64,000 nt of DNA from Pristionchus mayeri (GCA_036245805.1 BTRK01000006.1:34042901-34106900), one strand, 5' to 3'; shown: positions 12,501 through 26,700, numbered from the stretch's first letter. Notes: a model not told the origin generated them from the sequence alone. A program made the numbers and translations.

Positions 12501-15500
12501 CTCCCTCGTTCGATACGTCGCCGTCTTCTCGCCCTACAAACATCTCCGACTCAATCGAGAACCCATTCTGGCTACGGTAAGCACTATCCCCCATCCCCAA
12601 TACGGTGCATTCGAGTATTTTCGAAAACAGTGGCGCTTGTTCTTTCGATTGCTCATGCGCGAGTGTTGTCGCCTACATAGTTGACAACGATATTTCGTGT
12701 TAGAGAAAAGGGAGGGCATCAACCAACACTCCACATCTATTTCCCCGTGTTTCATTTTCTGGCTAGGTGTTATTTCGGGATGGTGGAAGTTGCCAGTGGA
12801 TAAAAAGACGCAGAATGACGAGTGCAATTTGTCCTCTATTCCGCGTGTTCCCCCTTTTGTCTGTCTTCAGATTTCCCACTATTTTGGGCCAAAGTGGATC
12901 GAACACAACAATAAAGTTCTCATTTTTTTGAAAGCTAGCCCAAGATACACAGACAAAAGTGCCCTGCCATTCCCCCCCCTAGCCCTTTTGCACAGATCGT
13001 TAGAAATCGGAGCTTTCCCTTGTGAACTCGCAGTGCCCTGGAGATAATCATAAAGTGGAAATAGCTGGGTGTGACGGGGAAGTGACACTTCCCTTTCCCA
13101 CTATTCTAGAGAGGAACGCGCATTGAGCTTTCCAATTTCCATTCCTCATTTTCATTAGCATTCTTCTTCCTCTCAGATTGAGCCAAAGGCAAAAACTCAT
13201 CAGAAAAAACGAAGAAGCACGGCGCTAATTGATGAGAAAATGTGCTTGAAACTCAGCACTTGAGAAAGAAAAACGAGGGGACTCATCATGATGGGAGTAA
13301 TGAACACTCCATTTGGATCGCCATAAAATATTTGTGTCTAACTCGCCTTAATTATCGGATGACCTAATGAAGCGGAGTTCTGGGCATCAAATTTCATTCG
13401 TCTCTTAAAAGTTGCCATTAGGAAGTAAATTGCGAAATAGGAGCCGCGCAATGAGCTCAGCTCTGGTCTTAGCCCTTTGGTTGTTCATTCAGGGGATGAT
13501 TGGTGTTCCTAAGATGGCAAGTGGGAAAGGGTGTAATGGAGTTCTTCCAGTTGTCGATCGGAGCTGTCATCTGCATCCTCGAGTTCTACGTCTTCTATGA
13601 GGTCACCTTCGACGAGAAATATAGAGCTTGTCACTCAAGAAGAGACCATGAGATTGAGAGGAAAATTGAGGCGAGCGATCTCTTCCTATTTCGGGAGTCG
13701 GAAGTGGGGGAATGAGGAAATGAATTGGGCATTTCAGATAGCAGAGATCATTGGATCGTACTTCATCCCTCTCATTGTCATCACGACATGCGATGCGAAG
13801 GTGAGGTATCCCTCCCGAGACAGACTAGATAGCATGAACAGAGATGAAGAATAGAAGTTATTACTAGGCCTCGTAAAGGGTACTCATCGCATGAGATGTT
13901 TCCAATTCCTTCACAGAGGGAGGCCCGCTGCTCTAATCTCCCCTGGGTCCACCCACTAAACTTCTTATCCAAATTCCATCGGATTCCCGAATTCGAGGAA
14001 TGCCCGCCAGGCTGCTTAATTCAATACAAACTCACGACAAATTAGATGAAACTTCCAGAACTCGATCAGTGATTCAGCAGATGATTAACAAAGAATAGGA
14101 GTCTTCGTGACAGAAGTTGTTTCGATGATCTACGTACCTTCTTTCGCGCCTTGCTCAATAAACACAAATGCCCCAGGGAAATATTTTGCCTGGTAGATTC
14201 TCAACAACTCACAACTGAGCTGAAATAGGGGAGAAAATCTACTTTCCTCATTCTTTGAATTGCAGGTGTTGCTGTTCCGTGCAACATGGAGTCGTGAGAA
14301 CAGCCTCCTTCGTAAATCTCAAGAGGACAGAAGGAAGAGTTGCATAGATGGAACATCTCCTGATCGATTGAGCATCGCCAGTGATGACGCAGAACAATCG
14401 GTGAGGATGAGGATTTAGGAGGATATTGCAACATTTCCTGTCTTCCTTTCTTGAATCGAAGATCTCTCGTACTCCGAAACACTTTCCTGCTGTACTCTCG
14501 ATGATACGTGCGTAGAGTCTGACGGAATAATTATGCTAATGGGGAAAGAGCTCCCACGGAGATTCTGTCTGAGGAATGATTGGATGGAAAACAATGTAGG
14601 CAGTAGCTCAGGGAAATAATTGAGAGCACTACGTTCGACTGTAAATAGTCATGTTGCAGAGCACAGGAAACTACAACCAAACTCGGTATTCCATCGTCAA
14701 GAGTGAGCAGTTGTTCGCCAAGGCATCGTGAGTCATTACTCACTTCAGATGCATCACAATCTGAGGTGCAACCGTCTAAATAAGTTCTTTCAGTCGTCCT
14801 CGTCGCCGTTTCCGTCAGTTCCGAGCCCTTCGTCGTGCCTTGGCCATCTCCATCTTCGACCTTCTCCTCAACCTCCCCAATTACCTCTTCAGACTCTACA
14901 TTTCCATTGCCAAGGAGGTAAGAGATTCCTCTCATTTATCATCCTTTTTTGCCCATGAGAAGTTCCGGAGTTGTGAATAGTGCAGCTGAGCGTATCAAGA
15001 GTGCATGAATTGCAGAGTCCTTTCTCGGAGGAGACAACCATGCTCATCGAGAACATTTCCCAGTTGATGTACTTTGGACAGGTGAACTACTTTTCCCCTT
15101 CACACTCATCATCCAGTCGCTTTCTCATCGTTCCGTGCGTGTGAATCTGCATGTGAGAGCAAAGAATGATGGCGATTGTTCAGTTCTCACTCAACGCCTT
15201 CTACCTCGTGTGTCTAATCTATGACTCGCCAATGAGGAAAAAGGGCGTTCCTGCATCGTCCAATCAGGTACGAAATCGGAGAAGAATATTTGTTTCAGTA
15301 TTTGATTAGTTAGTGTGTGAGTTAATCAATATGTAAAAATCACATAAAACACGGAAATATAAAATATAACACGGAAATATAAAAAAATCCCTCTTTTCAG
15401 CACAGTTACGTACAGACGTACACTACTTCGATTCTCTCCACTCATCCGAGTATCAAATGGCAGCGTAATCTGCAGAGGAATGTTCATCGAAAGAGCACTC

Positions 15501-15532
15501 CCGCCAGCACAGGACTGCTCATGGAGAATTGA
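9599..15532 (+). CDS. Orphan rhodopsin-like GPCR A (complete, 380 aa)
   Basis: Eleven exons chain in frame: 9599-9756, 10278-10333, 10465-10559, 12442-12576, 13551-13670, 13738-13800, 14266-14400, 14819-14917, 15016-15081, 15184-15267, 15401-15532. The N-terminus has an N-glycosylation site (HNAT). Transmembrane segments lie near residues 28-47, 62-84, 106-128, 149-168, 189-206, 262-283 and 310-325. TM2 holds the conserved Asp (GADTAC), TM3 is preceded by Cys (SFACR), and the second outer loop has a partner Cys (RACH). The DRY motif is replaced by LVRYVAV, and NPxxY by NAFYLVCLIYD. The third inner loop is Ser/Arg-rich. I chose the ATG at 9599 because paralogue B starts equivalently; ATGs at 9563 and 9575 are also in frame. 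One intron has a GC donor (13671). Ligand unknown; a peptide or small-molecule receptor at the plasma membrane. Confidence 0.88.
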
Positions 15533-18111
15533 AGGGAGAGCATCTAGATAATCCCCCCTTACTATCTCTGTCACGGGAATAGAGGACCATTCATTAAGTC
15601 ATGCTGATTAACGACGGAAATCGCCATGTATTTTGGTTTCCTGATTTGTCTCCAACCATTACATAACATAGAAAATTGCCCCCATTGGAAACCTTTTTAT
15701 GAAATTAGTTTTCCCTAATGCCTTTCTGACACTCGTTATTGTTGTATTCTAATCCTAGTCTGAATTGCCATTGAGTACAATCCCCACGTGTCTCGAACGC
15801 TTTCCGATCTCAATCTCAGGCTGTTTCCATCAACTAATGATGCTAATCGTCATGTAAAATGACTCATTTTCCATACCTATTTGTCGTATTCGCATTTCTC
15901 GCTCTACCTCTTAATTTTCAATTTCTTCCTTCTTGCCATTCTGTTTCTTGTACCGGCAAATGATAGAAGACGGGCGCAGTTGAAGACGAGACATATGATA
16001 AACATTCCTCCTATTTGAGACCTCTCTCCAAACTTGTCCACTGTCCAAACAACTCAAACAAGCTAATACAATGTGCTCAATTTGGATTCTCTGAAGAATT
16101 GGACCGGAAGTACCGCCGATACCACGAACGAAGAGCTGTGCAGTCTAGGACGAATAGACACTGAACGAACACGATTTTGAGAGAATTTTGCACATCACTT
16201 CCCACGAAGTGCTAAAATATCCAGTTCGTGGTCCAACTATTTCCTTTCCCTATTCTCTTCACATTTCCTTTCTGAAACAGACAATTTTACTATTTTTTTA
16301 ATCCCCAATAGACGGGAGATTCTCCCCTTCCCCTTCCTCTTCCTCTCAACACTATTCCCTAGGCAGATCCCTATGGGTAGGCACCACAAGCTCCGCCCAC
16401 TGGGCTCGGACAGTTTTCCCATCTAAAGCGAGATTTGAGGAGCACATGCGTAATTCGCGACCAAAACGGTCGACCAAAAAAGAATGCGATAGCTTTCCCC
16501 GAGACAAATCGAGTGGTTGCTCGACGAACTAGGTCTGACTCCTCTAAGTAGGTCAAAATTGAAAAAATGAGGTTAAAAAGCCGTTTATACGAAAAATTAT
16601 AAGTTCGTCGGGCAATATTCATATTTAATGGTCTCATATCAGTCCAAAACGCGAAAGCAAACGAAGATTTATACTTTCGTTTAATTGTGCTCCTCATTTG
16701 ATTTTTTTGAAGCTCCGGGAGAAATTCTAAGCAAGTTCCGCTATTTACCGTCGATGAGGCATTGAAAGGATACTCTCGGAACGATATATTCGGCTGGCTG
16801 TTTTATCGATTTATCGATTTTTGTCGCGTTTTCATCGATTATTTTATGCATTTTCTTGCTTGTTCCTAGTCTACGTGAACTGGTCTATCACTGTTCCCGT
16901 TTTGGTGCGGTTTCGATGCGTTCAACACTCATAATTGATAGGATTAGCCGGCCTGATCCGTTTTTCGCTCCATCTCTAACGCGTAAGTAAGTATTGCTGT
17001 GATTATTGATTACTCTTCTTAGCTAACCTTTATAACCTTTATGTTTTGCTATCAATTACCTCTGTTCATGCACTCTAACGCGTTGTATACATCCGTGATG
17101 CTTTGGTTCGTCCAATTCGTCAGATTTTCCTCCGTTTTTTAGTTATTTTCCTAGTCGTATTTCTTATTTGTACGATAAAATTGGTAGGCATTTATATGGA
17201 GATAGTGGTTTCCATGTGCGCATTGTTTCTAAATTGTAAAATCTACTTTTTCAGAGCCAGAGCATCGATTGGAAGAAGACGTGAGAGAGGATGGAGTCGT
17301 CTCTTCGATCGTCAGGAGAGGTGAGACCAGTTTGGTCACCTCCATTTCCCCTAATTTCCTTCGACCACCCCCCCCCTTTCCCAGTTAGAGTCCTCCCTAA
17401 ATGATTATTGTTCGACTTGCTCGAAAATTTTCTCTGATCCACTTCCCACCCTGTTCCCTAGTTTCCATGTCTTTCTGAGAATTAAATGGTCTGATGGCAC
17501 CATTCACTCGCTTTCTTATTTTATTGTGCTAATTTCTGTTGTTTTGCGCGTGAATTGTGGCTAAGGAGCACCCCTAATCGATAAATGTGATGTTTTTTAC
17601 TTGAATGCTCCTACAATACACACAAAAGCATCGGGGGATATCTTAAGCGAAGATTAGAACGGTATTTCACTCATTTGTATAGCGAAATCGGCGGAATAAT
17701 GGAGGGGGGTGCGACAAAGGGGAGAGGAGAAGAGAGGAGAGATTGACTCCGCCCACTTTTCCTCTCGTCTCGCCTTTCCCCCCTCTCCCGTTGTGCTCGT
17801 CGCTCGTGCTTCTCGAGCTGTATCTCGCTTTAGAGATGAGATATCGATCTAATTCCAAAAGGAGGATGTTATTGAGACTCTATGGGACTGTTTTAACCCA
17901 CCCACTTTTGTCCAGATTCCGAAACATCGGCTATCCACGTTGTGGACCCTACCTATGGGTGAACATGAACATTGCTCAATTCTTTCATGACAATTCCCCC
18001 AAAAATGCAGTCGTACTTCATGAAGAAGCGCAATATCTGTCTTGTGGCGAGATGTGATTGGTAGACGCAATAAAAGGAAGTCTATCACTACGAAGAGGCA
18101 ATTTATCGAGA
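15533..18111. other. Intergenic stretch, nothing supported
   Basis: Between GPCR A and the secreted-protein gene I see no coding exon. An AT-rich patch at 16800-16855 repeats ATCGATT-like words. Two copies of the GC-rich word CTCCGCCCACT occur near 16391 and 17748, as in several introns elsewhere in the window. Confidence 0.5.
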
Positions 18112-19632
18112 ATGATGACTCTGCTGATCCTCTCTTCTCTTCCCTTCGTCTCCTCTCAATTCTGCTCCTGCGAGGACGACATCTTCACTGACGATTATGC
18201 TGGATGTCCCATCGACAACTTCTGCAGGTGACATAAAGAATGATCAATTGTCTCTTCCTAACTCATTCATCCGCGTTGTCTCATTACAATGCTTACAAGC
18301 TCTAGTAGTATTCTCTAAACATTTTCATTAGTGTAACTTAGTCTCTCCTTCCAGCTCCTCTTTGATCCATTCCGAATGTGGTTACGAGTGCCATCCGGGC
18401 GGAGAACTTCACGTTATGGTTCGTCGAATATCTCAATTTTTATAAATAAAAAATATTTATTCTGTTTTCTCCATCCTGCTAAAACAAGTTTGCGACAGTG
18501 ATCTGAGTCTGTTTAGCCATACTTCCCATGGAAGTCGACGAAGTACGGCTCCTCGTCGTGCGTCGGTCCCTCCTTCGACTTCAACAACGACGGCGTCGCA
18601 TTCTGTGCATACCCAGACGATACACAGGGTCATTTAAAAATAGACTTGTTATTTTGACAGAGTGGCGAAGTCTACGCGATGGATGAAGATCGGGAATTTA
18701 TGTTTTCTTCACCAAACTCATTTTAGTGCTCACAAACTCTTCACACAACTGCACAGTAACTAATTTTGAGTGTGATGGCTGCGACTTTTCGCAGGTAAAT
18801 TCAGCCAATGCAAATGTAAAATTTACGGCTTTTATGTAGTGCTTAGAGAAGAAAAATGAATTGGTCAGTTGCTCTTCATGAACGATTACCACGATGTGTT
18901 CGTGCACGAGAATTCATCGGAATCGAAGAACAACTACTACCAAGAGATCTGCAAGTACGGATACATACAAGTGCTGGTCAGCCATTTCAGCGTTGCTTCT
19001 TCTCACTAACGAATTTGACTGAATAGTACGCGGATGGATCGATGAGTGAAGAGAGGGATTCGATGTGGCAGAGGAAGGGGGACTGCAGCATCAGAGTGAA
19101 TGAGAAGGACGTCGTCGCCCTCTCCTGTCTACGTATGAGTAGCTGTTTCGAAACTGTTTTTCCAGTAGAAGTACTAACCATAATTATTAGGTAATTATTA
19201 TAATTATTAGGTAAACTTACGTCTTGGAGTGATGGATATTGGGCATAAAATAGGAAAGAGCTCTTCTAGACAATTCGACTTCATCTTCTAGACAATTCGA
19301 GCGAGATGGATATATTGATGTCATTGATGGGCGGTCACTCGGGTCTCATTGGACACTGCAAATTCGGCCAATGCTGGATGTACTGCGAAGATTATACGAA
19401 GAAGCTCAATTATCTACCGGTAACTTTCCTCTTCCTCCTACTTTAAAGAAGTATTTGAATCCGAACCCCCCATAATTTAAACTATTTTCGAAGTTTTCAA
19501 TTGCGTAAGATAATAGATACTTTCCAGTGGAATTGGATGCCTCGACAGAACGCAACCGGTGGCTTCCTCAACTGCCAAGGGATGTACTGTTACGATCGGG
19601 GAATCAGGGCTTACGATGTTAAATGTATTTGA
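18112..19632 (+). CDS. Secreted cysteine-rich protein (268 aa), unrecognised family
   Basis: Eight exons close in frame: 18112-18227, 18355-18418, 18517-18628, 18727-18794, 18869-18976, 19027-19132, 19292-19419, 19528-19632. The start gives a signal peptide (MMTLLILSSLPFVSSQ) with cleavage probably after SSQ or nearby. The mature protein has more than fifteen cysteines, many in close pairs (CSCEDD, CDGCDF, CQGMYCYD), and several N-glycosylation sites (TNSS, HNCT, QNAT), so it is probably a disulfide-rich extracellular protein. No membrane segment is visible after the signal. The stop is TGA at 19630-19632. The intron before exon 7 has a duplicated acceptor (see findings). I do not recognise a named domain and assign no function. 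Confidence 0.8.
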
Positions 19633-20132
19633 TATGAGTTGCTGGACGAGGAAATTTATGTGATAAACAATTGGTTGAGTTTGGCTCACAATCAAATCTG
19701 TCGAATCTGATTTCGAATCCATTATTTATTCGAATTGGATGTTTACTCTAAAGATCATAGCTAAATCATGAATGAATACGATTTTAATACGTCCTCTTTC
19801 CATTTAGTGATCCATTCGATTCGTCTTCGAATGCACGTCTCATGAATCGGCATTACCATGTGGATTTGCATGATAGGAAGTGAAATGAGACGGCCATTCT
19901 TGCTCCTCCGAAGGTTCACATCTCCATCCTTTCTTCTCCTTTCTTCCTGTTCCCGTCTCTGCTATATTTTTATCCATTTTTTGCTGTGCTTTTCCTGTTC
20001 ACTTCGTGCTTCTCTTGATTAGCATAGGATTCAGTTGCTGCAAGTATGATGTCTTGACTCTTCCCACCCTTGATATTGCGCATATAAACGAGTTAAGCTC
20101 TTTTCGTTCTTCTACAACTTCTTCATTCTAGA

Positions 20133-21571
20133 ATGGTGTCGCAGCGAGTTTCATCGGCAGTCAGCGGGCAAAAGATTCGTTTTCTGAATCCGCTCGAGTA
20201 TCACTCCACTCACTGGGTGTTTTACCCAATCATTGATCACTGAGATGTGAGGGGATACGTCAGAGGGTACTCGTTGATGTAATAGTGAATTGTAGGTGCA
20301 GCCCGGATCAGGAGTCCTTAGAAGAGGACGGGGGATCTTCTCCAGATTCGACGAGAAAACTCTGCACAGTGAACAGCTCAATTACCGTAACCGTCCTATT
20401 AATTAAATTTATTATTATCGTTTGTTGAACGTGTTCATAAGATAGAAGAGATTCATAATTGTCAAAAATGTGTTCCAATAACGTTAAAGTAAAAATGTAC
20501 TGAATTCAGATCCTCGTCGACTTACGAAGGAGACGTCGACGGCTTCCCCGAGATTGGTCGGTTTTTTTGTTTGACCGTTTGTCTGACAAAATACTCCACC
20601 GGATCTTTCAAATAGTGAATTGTATGTCCATTTCCACTTTTTGAGTTCCGGGCTGCGTTGTCGTCACTCACTCCATCGCACGCTCCACCAAGAGGAACCA
20701 ACCACAACGAGGTATCCTCAATGTGTTTCAATCCTGCTAAAATTTCTGGATAATATTTCCTGTCGTTGTCATCTTACGATACAGAAACTGTAGACACTAC
20801 AATAAAATCATTGTACGTAAATAAGTTAGGGGAATATTTTTCTCAGTCTCTCTTACATACGTGCCAGACAGTCCGAGAAATGCGCGAGATGGAGATAATC
20901 AGACGATTTTAGGCAGCATATCTGAAGCCGTCGAAGGGGATGAAGCAGAGAGAAGAGAAGACTCCCCAGAGGACAGCCAAGGAAGAGAAGGTGAGCACTA
21001 TTTAAACGTATCTATTCTCTGCATCGCAGATCAGACAAAGAAACGAAATATATAAGAACACTTGTGATTGATTTTGAGAACGGTTTTATTGATTGTGAGA
21101 AGGAACTGCATTTGTATTCCTAATTCTCTGTGAAGTTGAATAGAATTAGGTTGATATGAAGTTTAATTATTGTAGACGGAGCCATCGAAGGCCATCCTCA
21201 ATGAGAAGGGGATGCAGAATGGGAAGGAAGAAGAGAAGAAGGAGAGAGAAGAACAACTCACGGAGGAAGAGAATGAGAAGGTGAGTAATGGTTTACATTC
21301 CCATTAGGGAGATACGAAACAGTTATGCAGATTAGCAATTTGAGAATCCCGAGTGAGATTGAATTATCAATTACGAGACCATGTTCGAGTAGGTGTGAAA
21401 GAGCACGTGATAAGTGGGTGTTTGTCAGCACTAGATTCTAGACCATTCTCAATAGCCCCACTCTTCCAGGAAAATGCTGAGACGGGCACGAGGATTGTGA
21501 AAACAAGACCATTCACTGTTAAATGGGGCAGTTTTGCGCTCCCCCGCAAGACTGCAGCAAGTGAACTGTAG
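20133..21571 (+). CDS. Small charged protein (197 aa), unrecognised
   Basis: Seven exons close in frame: 20133-20216, 20296-20386, 20510-20556, 20913-20990, 21176-21280, 21331-21417, 21470-21571. The N-terminal third is Arg-rich (RRGRGIF), the middle is Lys/Glu-rich and probably helical (KEEEKKEREEQ), and the C-terminus ends RPFTVKWGSFALPRKTAASEL-like before TAG. There is no signal peptide or membrane segment, so it should be intracellular. Two introns use the same unusual donor after a Trp codon (TGG|GTGTTT at 20217 and 21418). The model rests on consistent phases and codon-like sequence, not on homology; the third intron (20557-20912) could hide a further small exon. Confidence 0.55.
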
Positions 21572-23780
21572 ATTTACGGTAGATGAAGGTAGCCACATTC
21601 GTTCCCCTGTTCTCATTGTTGTGAATCTTTGATTTTTATAGTTGCAAATTTATAAAGAATGCATTATTTCGAGATTGATTGTTTTTGATTGTTTGGATAT
21701 CATCACATTGGCCATCCTCTCTTCTACAGACCAGTGAAAACATATTTTCCCATGTTCCCAAAGATGTTGTTTTCAATTCAATTTTGTTCTCCAGAGTTGT
21801 GAAAAATGCAATTGTGTTTCATTATTTATTGCCCATAATTTTACCATATTCGGGTGCTGATGTGAAGATATTTCCTAATATCGAAAGTACTTAAAAGTCG
21901 TATGGTTCGTGCTTTTGTCCTTTCCCAATTAGATTCTTGAAAATGAAATTAGCATAGTTTGCATTCCCAACTGGGAATCTTTTCGAGGTGCGTTGTGCTT
22001 CTAGTACACTCCTCCGTTCTTCCCTTCTCTACATTTTCAATTTCCTTGTCTACTTCCTGGTCATAACAGCAATGTGAGAGATGGACTAGTCAGAATGCAA
22101 TCCCAGTCCTTTGCCTTGTGATCACTCACACTTGTAAGAGCGACTCTCCCATCCCACGCTAACGAACGATAGCACCCTAATCTGTATGTATATTTCTAAT
22201 GTAAATGCAATAATATGTCTCATTCTGAGCCATGATTCATTTTATCTCCCTAGCTTGTCTCGTCTCTTCTCTACCTCAATATTCCCCTGATATTGCGGAT
22301 ATTATTGAGCATGATTCACCAGTCTGCATTCTCCCACGTTCACACACACTTGAGTCCTTTCTCCAAAGTATTCCATCTAATTTATGTATGTTGTTCTATC
22401 TACATGCAATCTTGGAATTCATGTGTGTTGATGTGCCTAGCGAAAAGACTACCCGGAGATGCAATGGATTATCCCATTAAATAAGAAGCCCCTTCTTGAT
22501 CTATGCTCCCAACCACCTGGAAAGAAGTCAGTAGATATGAAATGGAAGCAATCTAGTAATCGGTGTAGAATGAGTCTGTGGCTGTATCGAAGGCGCTCCT
22601 ACCCTCCTCTTCATTCTCCTCCTCCTTTTCTTTCTTCCATTCACAGTACCTCGAATGCATGGCTCCTCTGATTAAATTGCTCTTTAATTTCGTGGCAGCC
22701 TCGTGAATTCATTAAGTGCGAGACGAAGAAATGGTGGGATCTTTCAATGTTGTCCAGGAAGTCCCGCCCCCTCCTCTGCCCCCTCCTCCAACTCCTTCTG
22801 CTACTGATTCCCACGCCGCGAATTTCGCCGAGATTATTCAAGGCGCAGCTAAGACCCGCTTTCTTCTCCAGGAACTTTTCTTTCACCATAACGAACTCAG
22901 ATGCTGTTTTGCCTTTTCTCTTTTCAGTTACAATTAGGTCGGTAATTGGCAATGGACAGTGGCTCGTCGTTTTCGCAGCTAGGGATTCTTTCATCTATGG
23001 TTCCACAGGAAATTTGTATGGTAACTCAGTTCCGGCTACATGGCTGCGTGGATGCGCCTTTCTTTTATCTGCGAACTCCCTTTCTTCTCTGACGAACGAG
23101 AGAACAGGCAGAATGAAGAGACGCTTTCTTTGTTCTGCCAGCTGAAAATATGAACAAGATCGTCGAACAGTTCGTTCGAGTGTTTTCTCGGGATTGTCTG
23201 TCTTTCAGAGGGAGAAATCTGCGTCAAAATATCAAAACCCTGCACAATTCCCAGCGGATCTGTGAAATACAGGAAATAGTCTGTTCCTTTCTCCTCTCCA
23301 TTCCGATCTCTCGCTCTTTCCGATACACCAATTTCACTCAGGTTTCTATTTCTGGTTCGTCGAGACTCTCACTCAAAACAGGCGCATTAGTGTTCCACTT
23401 ATGACGTCTCAGCCCATAATCCAGCGTATTTTACAATTTGTAGTGGTTCGTGGCGCGTGTTCAGGGACGGAAACCGGGTGAGAAGCCCCGCACAAATTCA
23501 GTAGTCTCCCATGTGTAGGCTGCTCCACTACTTCTAGTCCCATTCCCTCTTCATTCCGTTCGAGTCAATCTCCACTTCTTCCCTCTCCCAATCCATTGTC
23601 ACTCCCTGGTCCTGACACTCGCTTCTGTAGCTTTTTTTCTCTCACGCACGGTTCCTGTTTTGCTTCGTTGTCCTTGCGTTATTTTGTTTGTTGTGGCCGA
23701 AAAAAGACTGTACTTCCATTCGACAGATTGCTGTTCTCGGTGCATTCTGATTCCTCTAGTAGAACTCCGTCTAGTTGTAG
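21572..23780. other. Intergenic or upstream region of GPCR B
   Basis: No firm exon. A proline-rich open stretch at about 22770-22800 (run of CCCCCTCC) gives PPPPLPPPP in one frame, but no flanking exons fit it. Confidence 0.4.
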
Positions 23781-26700
23781 ATGGATGCAGTGGCGGGTCC
23801 CTTCAACGATACTCTGGTGGTGGTCTCTCCTCCCTCATTGGGGGCACGACTAGAGAAGGCTCTTCTCATCTCCATCTGCGTATTAGGAATACTCTTCAAC
23901 GTCCTCACTTTCTTCAAGAATAAAACGATACGGTGAGTCCCCCGGGATTGTAACCCTCACTCCTTCGTAATCTGAACATACACACTCCCCTACCTACGGA
24001 ATCCGTAGAACCCCTCGATATGCAATCCAAAGAACGTTTTGCTACCTGGCCAAATGTATATTTTGGTTTCTTTTCCAACGGGTCGTATTTCTGATGTTCA
24101 AGAAACCCAGACGGAGAAGCTAAAGGGCTCTTTGTTTCTTCATTGTGAGAGATATCAGAGAAGCGTGCGAGACAAGCGAGAGAAAGGGGAGACGAAGGGA
24201 TTTGATGAGTCTGAAATAGTCCTGAGAACATGTCGGTACATGTCTGTTCCGGCAGCAGGACAGCTCCCACTCTACATTCGTACTCTCAACTCCGAGAGAG
24301 CAATTGGAAGGGACGGGATCAATCTTGTTCTTTGGCCACTGCGATTGTAGTTAAGATTTCCAATATTTCCTCAGGACAAGATGCAAAATGTTTTCCCGTA
24401 GTAGCCAATTCACGGCGAATTACTCATTCCCTTATTATATCTCACCCTTTGGGGAATTCCCCCACAATGGTTCTCGATCGTCCTTTTCTTCTCTGAATCG
24501 TCACTACAATTATGAACCAGAGATGAAAAGACGGAGGTGTTCAATTTCCATCGGGTTTCCTTTCCATTCTTTCCTTCTAACAAGGAATAGCATGCAAAGT
24601 TGAGGTAGTCTCATGATTGGTCTTCGATCTCGTCTTTCTCTCAAGCAGAAATGCAAAAAATGAATCAAGAGTACATTGAAACAACCTAATGAAGTAAAAT
24701 GTACACTTCTGAACTTCATTAGGCACGTTCATTTTTTAATTGACAAGTCTGGCCTCATTAATGATGTTTTAGGATAAGCAGATACATCAAATTACGAAAA
24801 GATAAATATCCTCTAGATATGAGTAGAAGAAGCTGAACGACGCGGATTAGTGCCTCAGCCTCTTGATTGACAGTTTCGCTTTCTTCCTCGGATGACGAGT
24901 GTCTGGATGGAGTGCAGAGGGAAGCGATGATATTCCTCTCCCATTTCCCATTCAATCGACGAGAGAGTGTGCAAACTGGAGAGAGTCATTTCACGCAGAG
25001 GGATTAGGCAAGGTAATGGAAAGTGGTGGGGATGCGAAAATAGTTCGATGCCATCAGCATTCTCTCCTCTCCTAATGGTCTCTTGATAGACAGAGAAGTG
25101 CGAAAAAGTAGGAAGAGTGAGGAGTGCACGAACTTCACAATCACTCCCTATGATCATACTCGCACTTCGCTGTCTGAGGGAGCCAAGCAGAATTTTCTCA
25201 CAATTGTGACAGGCCTGAAATACGCGTGGAATATCTCACTTAGAACTATTTGTGGAATGCACTTCTGCATAATACTCAAATAAAGGCAGGGGTATTGCTT
25301 AGATAGCTGATGAAATGAAGATAGGCGGCATCCCGATTCCTACGTGTCACTGCCTGTCACGCATACTGCGACGTCCTATGATGATCTTGGGATCTCTCAA
25401 TAGAACGTATCTTTGAATAAATTATACGCGAAGTCGCAAGCGTGAAAACGTCATTCATCCACGTAAAAGGGTTTCAAGCAAACAGAGGTCACAAAAGGAT
25501 CAGTTAAATATGGGAGATGGGAAAGTTGAATGATATCATTGCAGGAAGCGTGGTTCCTCTGCGACGAGGGTCTCCCTCACTCTGCTCAGAGTTATGGCAG
25601 GTAATTGAATTGCCGACTTGGCAGTACGTTGAAGAATCCCGAGGTGTCTGCTTGCATTCGTTGGATACAATACAGTACATCGGCAGAAAGTGAATCAGCA
25701 GTTAATAATGCATTTCTCTGTTCTGCATCTCTCCCATGGTCTCATCCTGTTCTTGAGGTGCGGACACAGCTTGTCTGGCAGCGATGCTCTTCACTCTTGG
25801 AATGGGCAAGATGGGATGGAGGGGAAATTGGCTGCTGGGAATGTTCGTATGCAAGGTACTCCATATTTCATTCATCTGTTTTCTTTTATGTTGCTTTTAT
25901 GCGCGTTTCATAGCTGCCTAAAACCGGAAATTAAATGAAAAATGGAGGATAGGCATATTGTGCATCACCATTTAGCTTATCTCGGATTTTAACCATATCT
26001 GATAACAGATCTTCCGGAATTCAAGAGGGGTTTCCATCTTAGCACGCGCAATCTCCTTGCAGCATCAATACATGGAAATTATATTATGAGAAGCATAAAA
26101 GTTCGTGCATTACCTTCTCTAAATATGGACCGTCTCAGTAGTACGGATAGCGAAGGAGAAAACACACTTGTTTTACTGCTCAGTCTTTTTTCAAGATCCG
26201 ACGAGGGATCATTCTGAATGGAGAGAATCTCTTTTCATTGGGAATCTCCGCTCTATTCAGCATGGATTCTCGTTAAATTGAATGAAACATCCGTGCGAGT
26301 GTGTGAATGAACATCGTGGGAGAGGGAAGATCCACCCATTGCCACTCCTTTCACACTGCAACATCGTGAGAGAAGAGCCCAGGGAAACTCAGCTGACCCT
26401 CTTCAATTGATAAACACTCTTAGTTACTAGACGGAACAAATACAGATCCTGGGACCATGTTTTACGAAAAAAAAACATGTTTTTCTGACGGATCAAATGA
26501 ATTGACCTTTCGATTTTGTATGCATCTTCAGAACTATGGAATAGGAAGTGGATTGCTATTTCCGGGATGCGGAAATATGTGTGTTGAAAACAAAAGCAGG
26601 CAAATACCGGGCGACAAATAGAATTACTGAAGAAGAACGTCAGTGGGCGAAAACATCAGTCTAGTCGGACTAATCTCTATTATTTGGGCCCTGAGGAACG

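Noticed and set aside
14531..14935. 134-codon minus-strand open frame
   Set aside because: It is antisense to exon 8 of GPCR A, whose reading is supported by the paralogue.
22716..22937. Proline-rich open frame, formin-like at first sight
   Set aside because: The run comes from a CCT-rich tract and no flanking exons fit.
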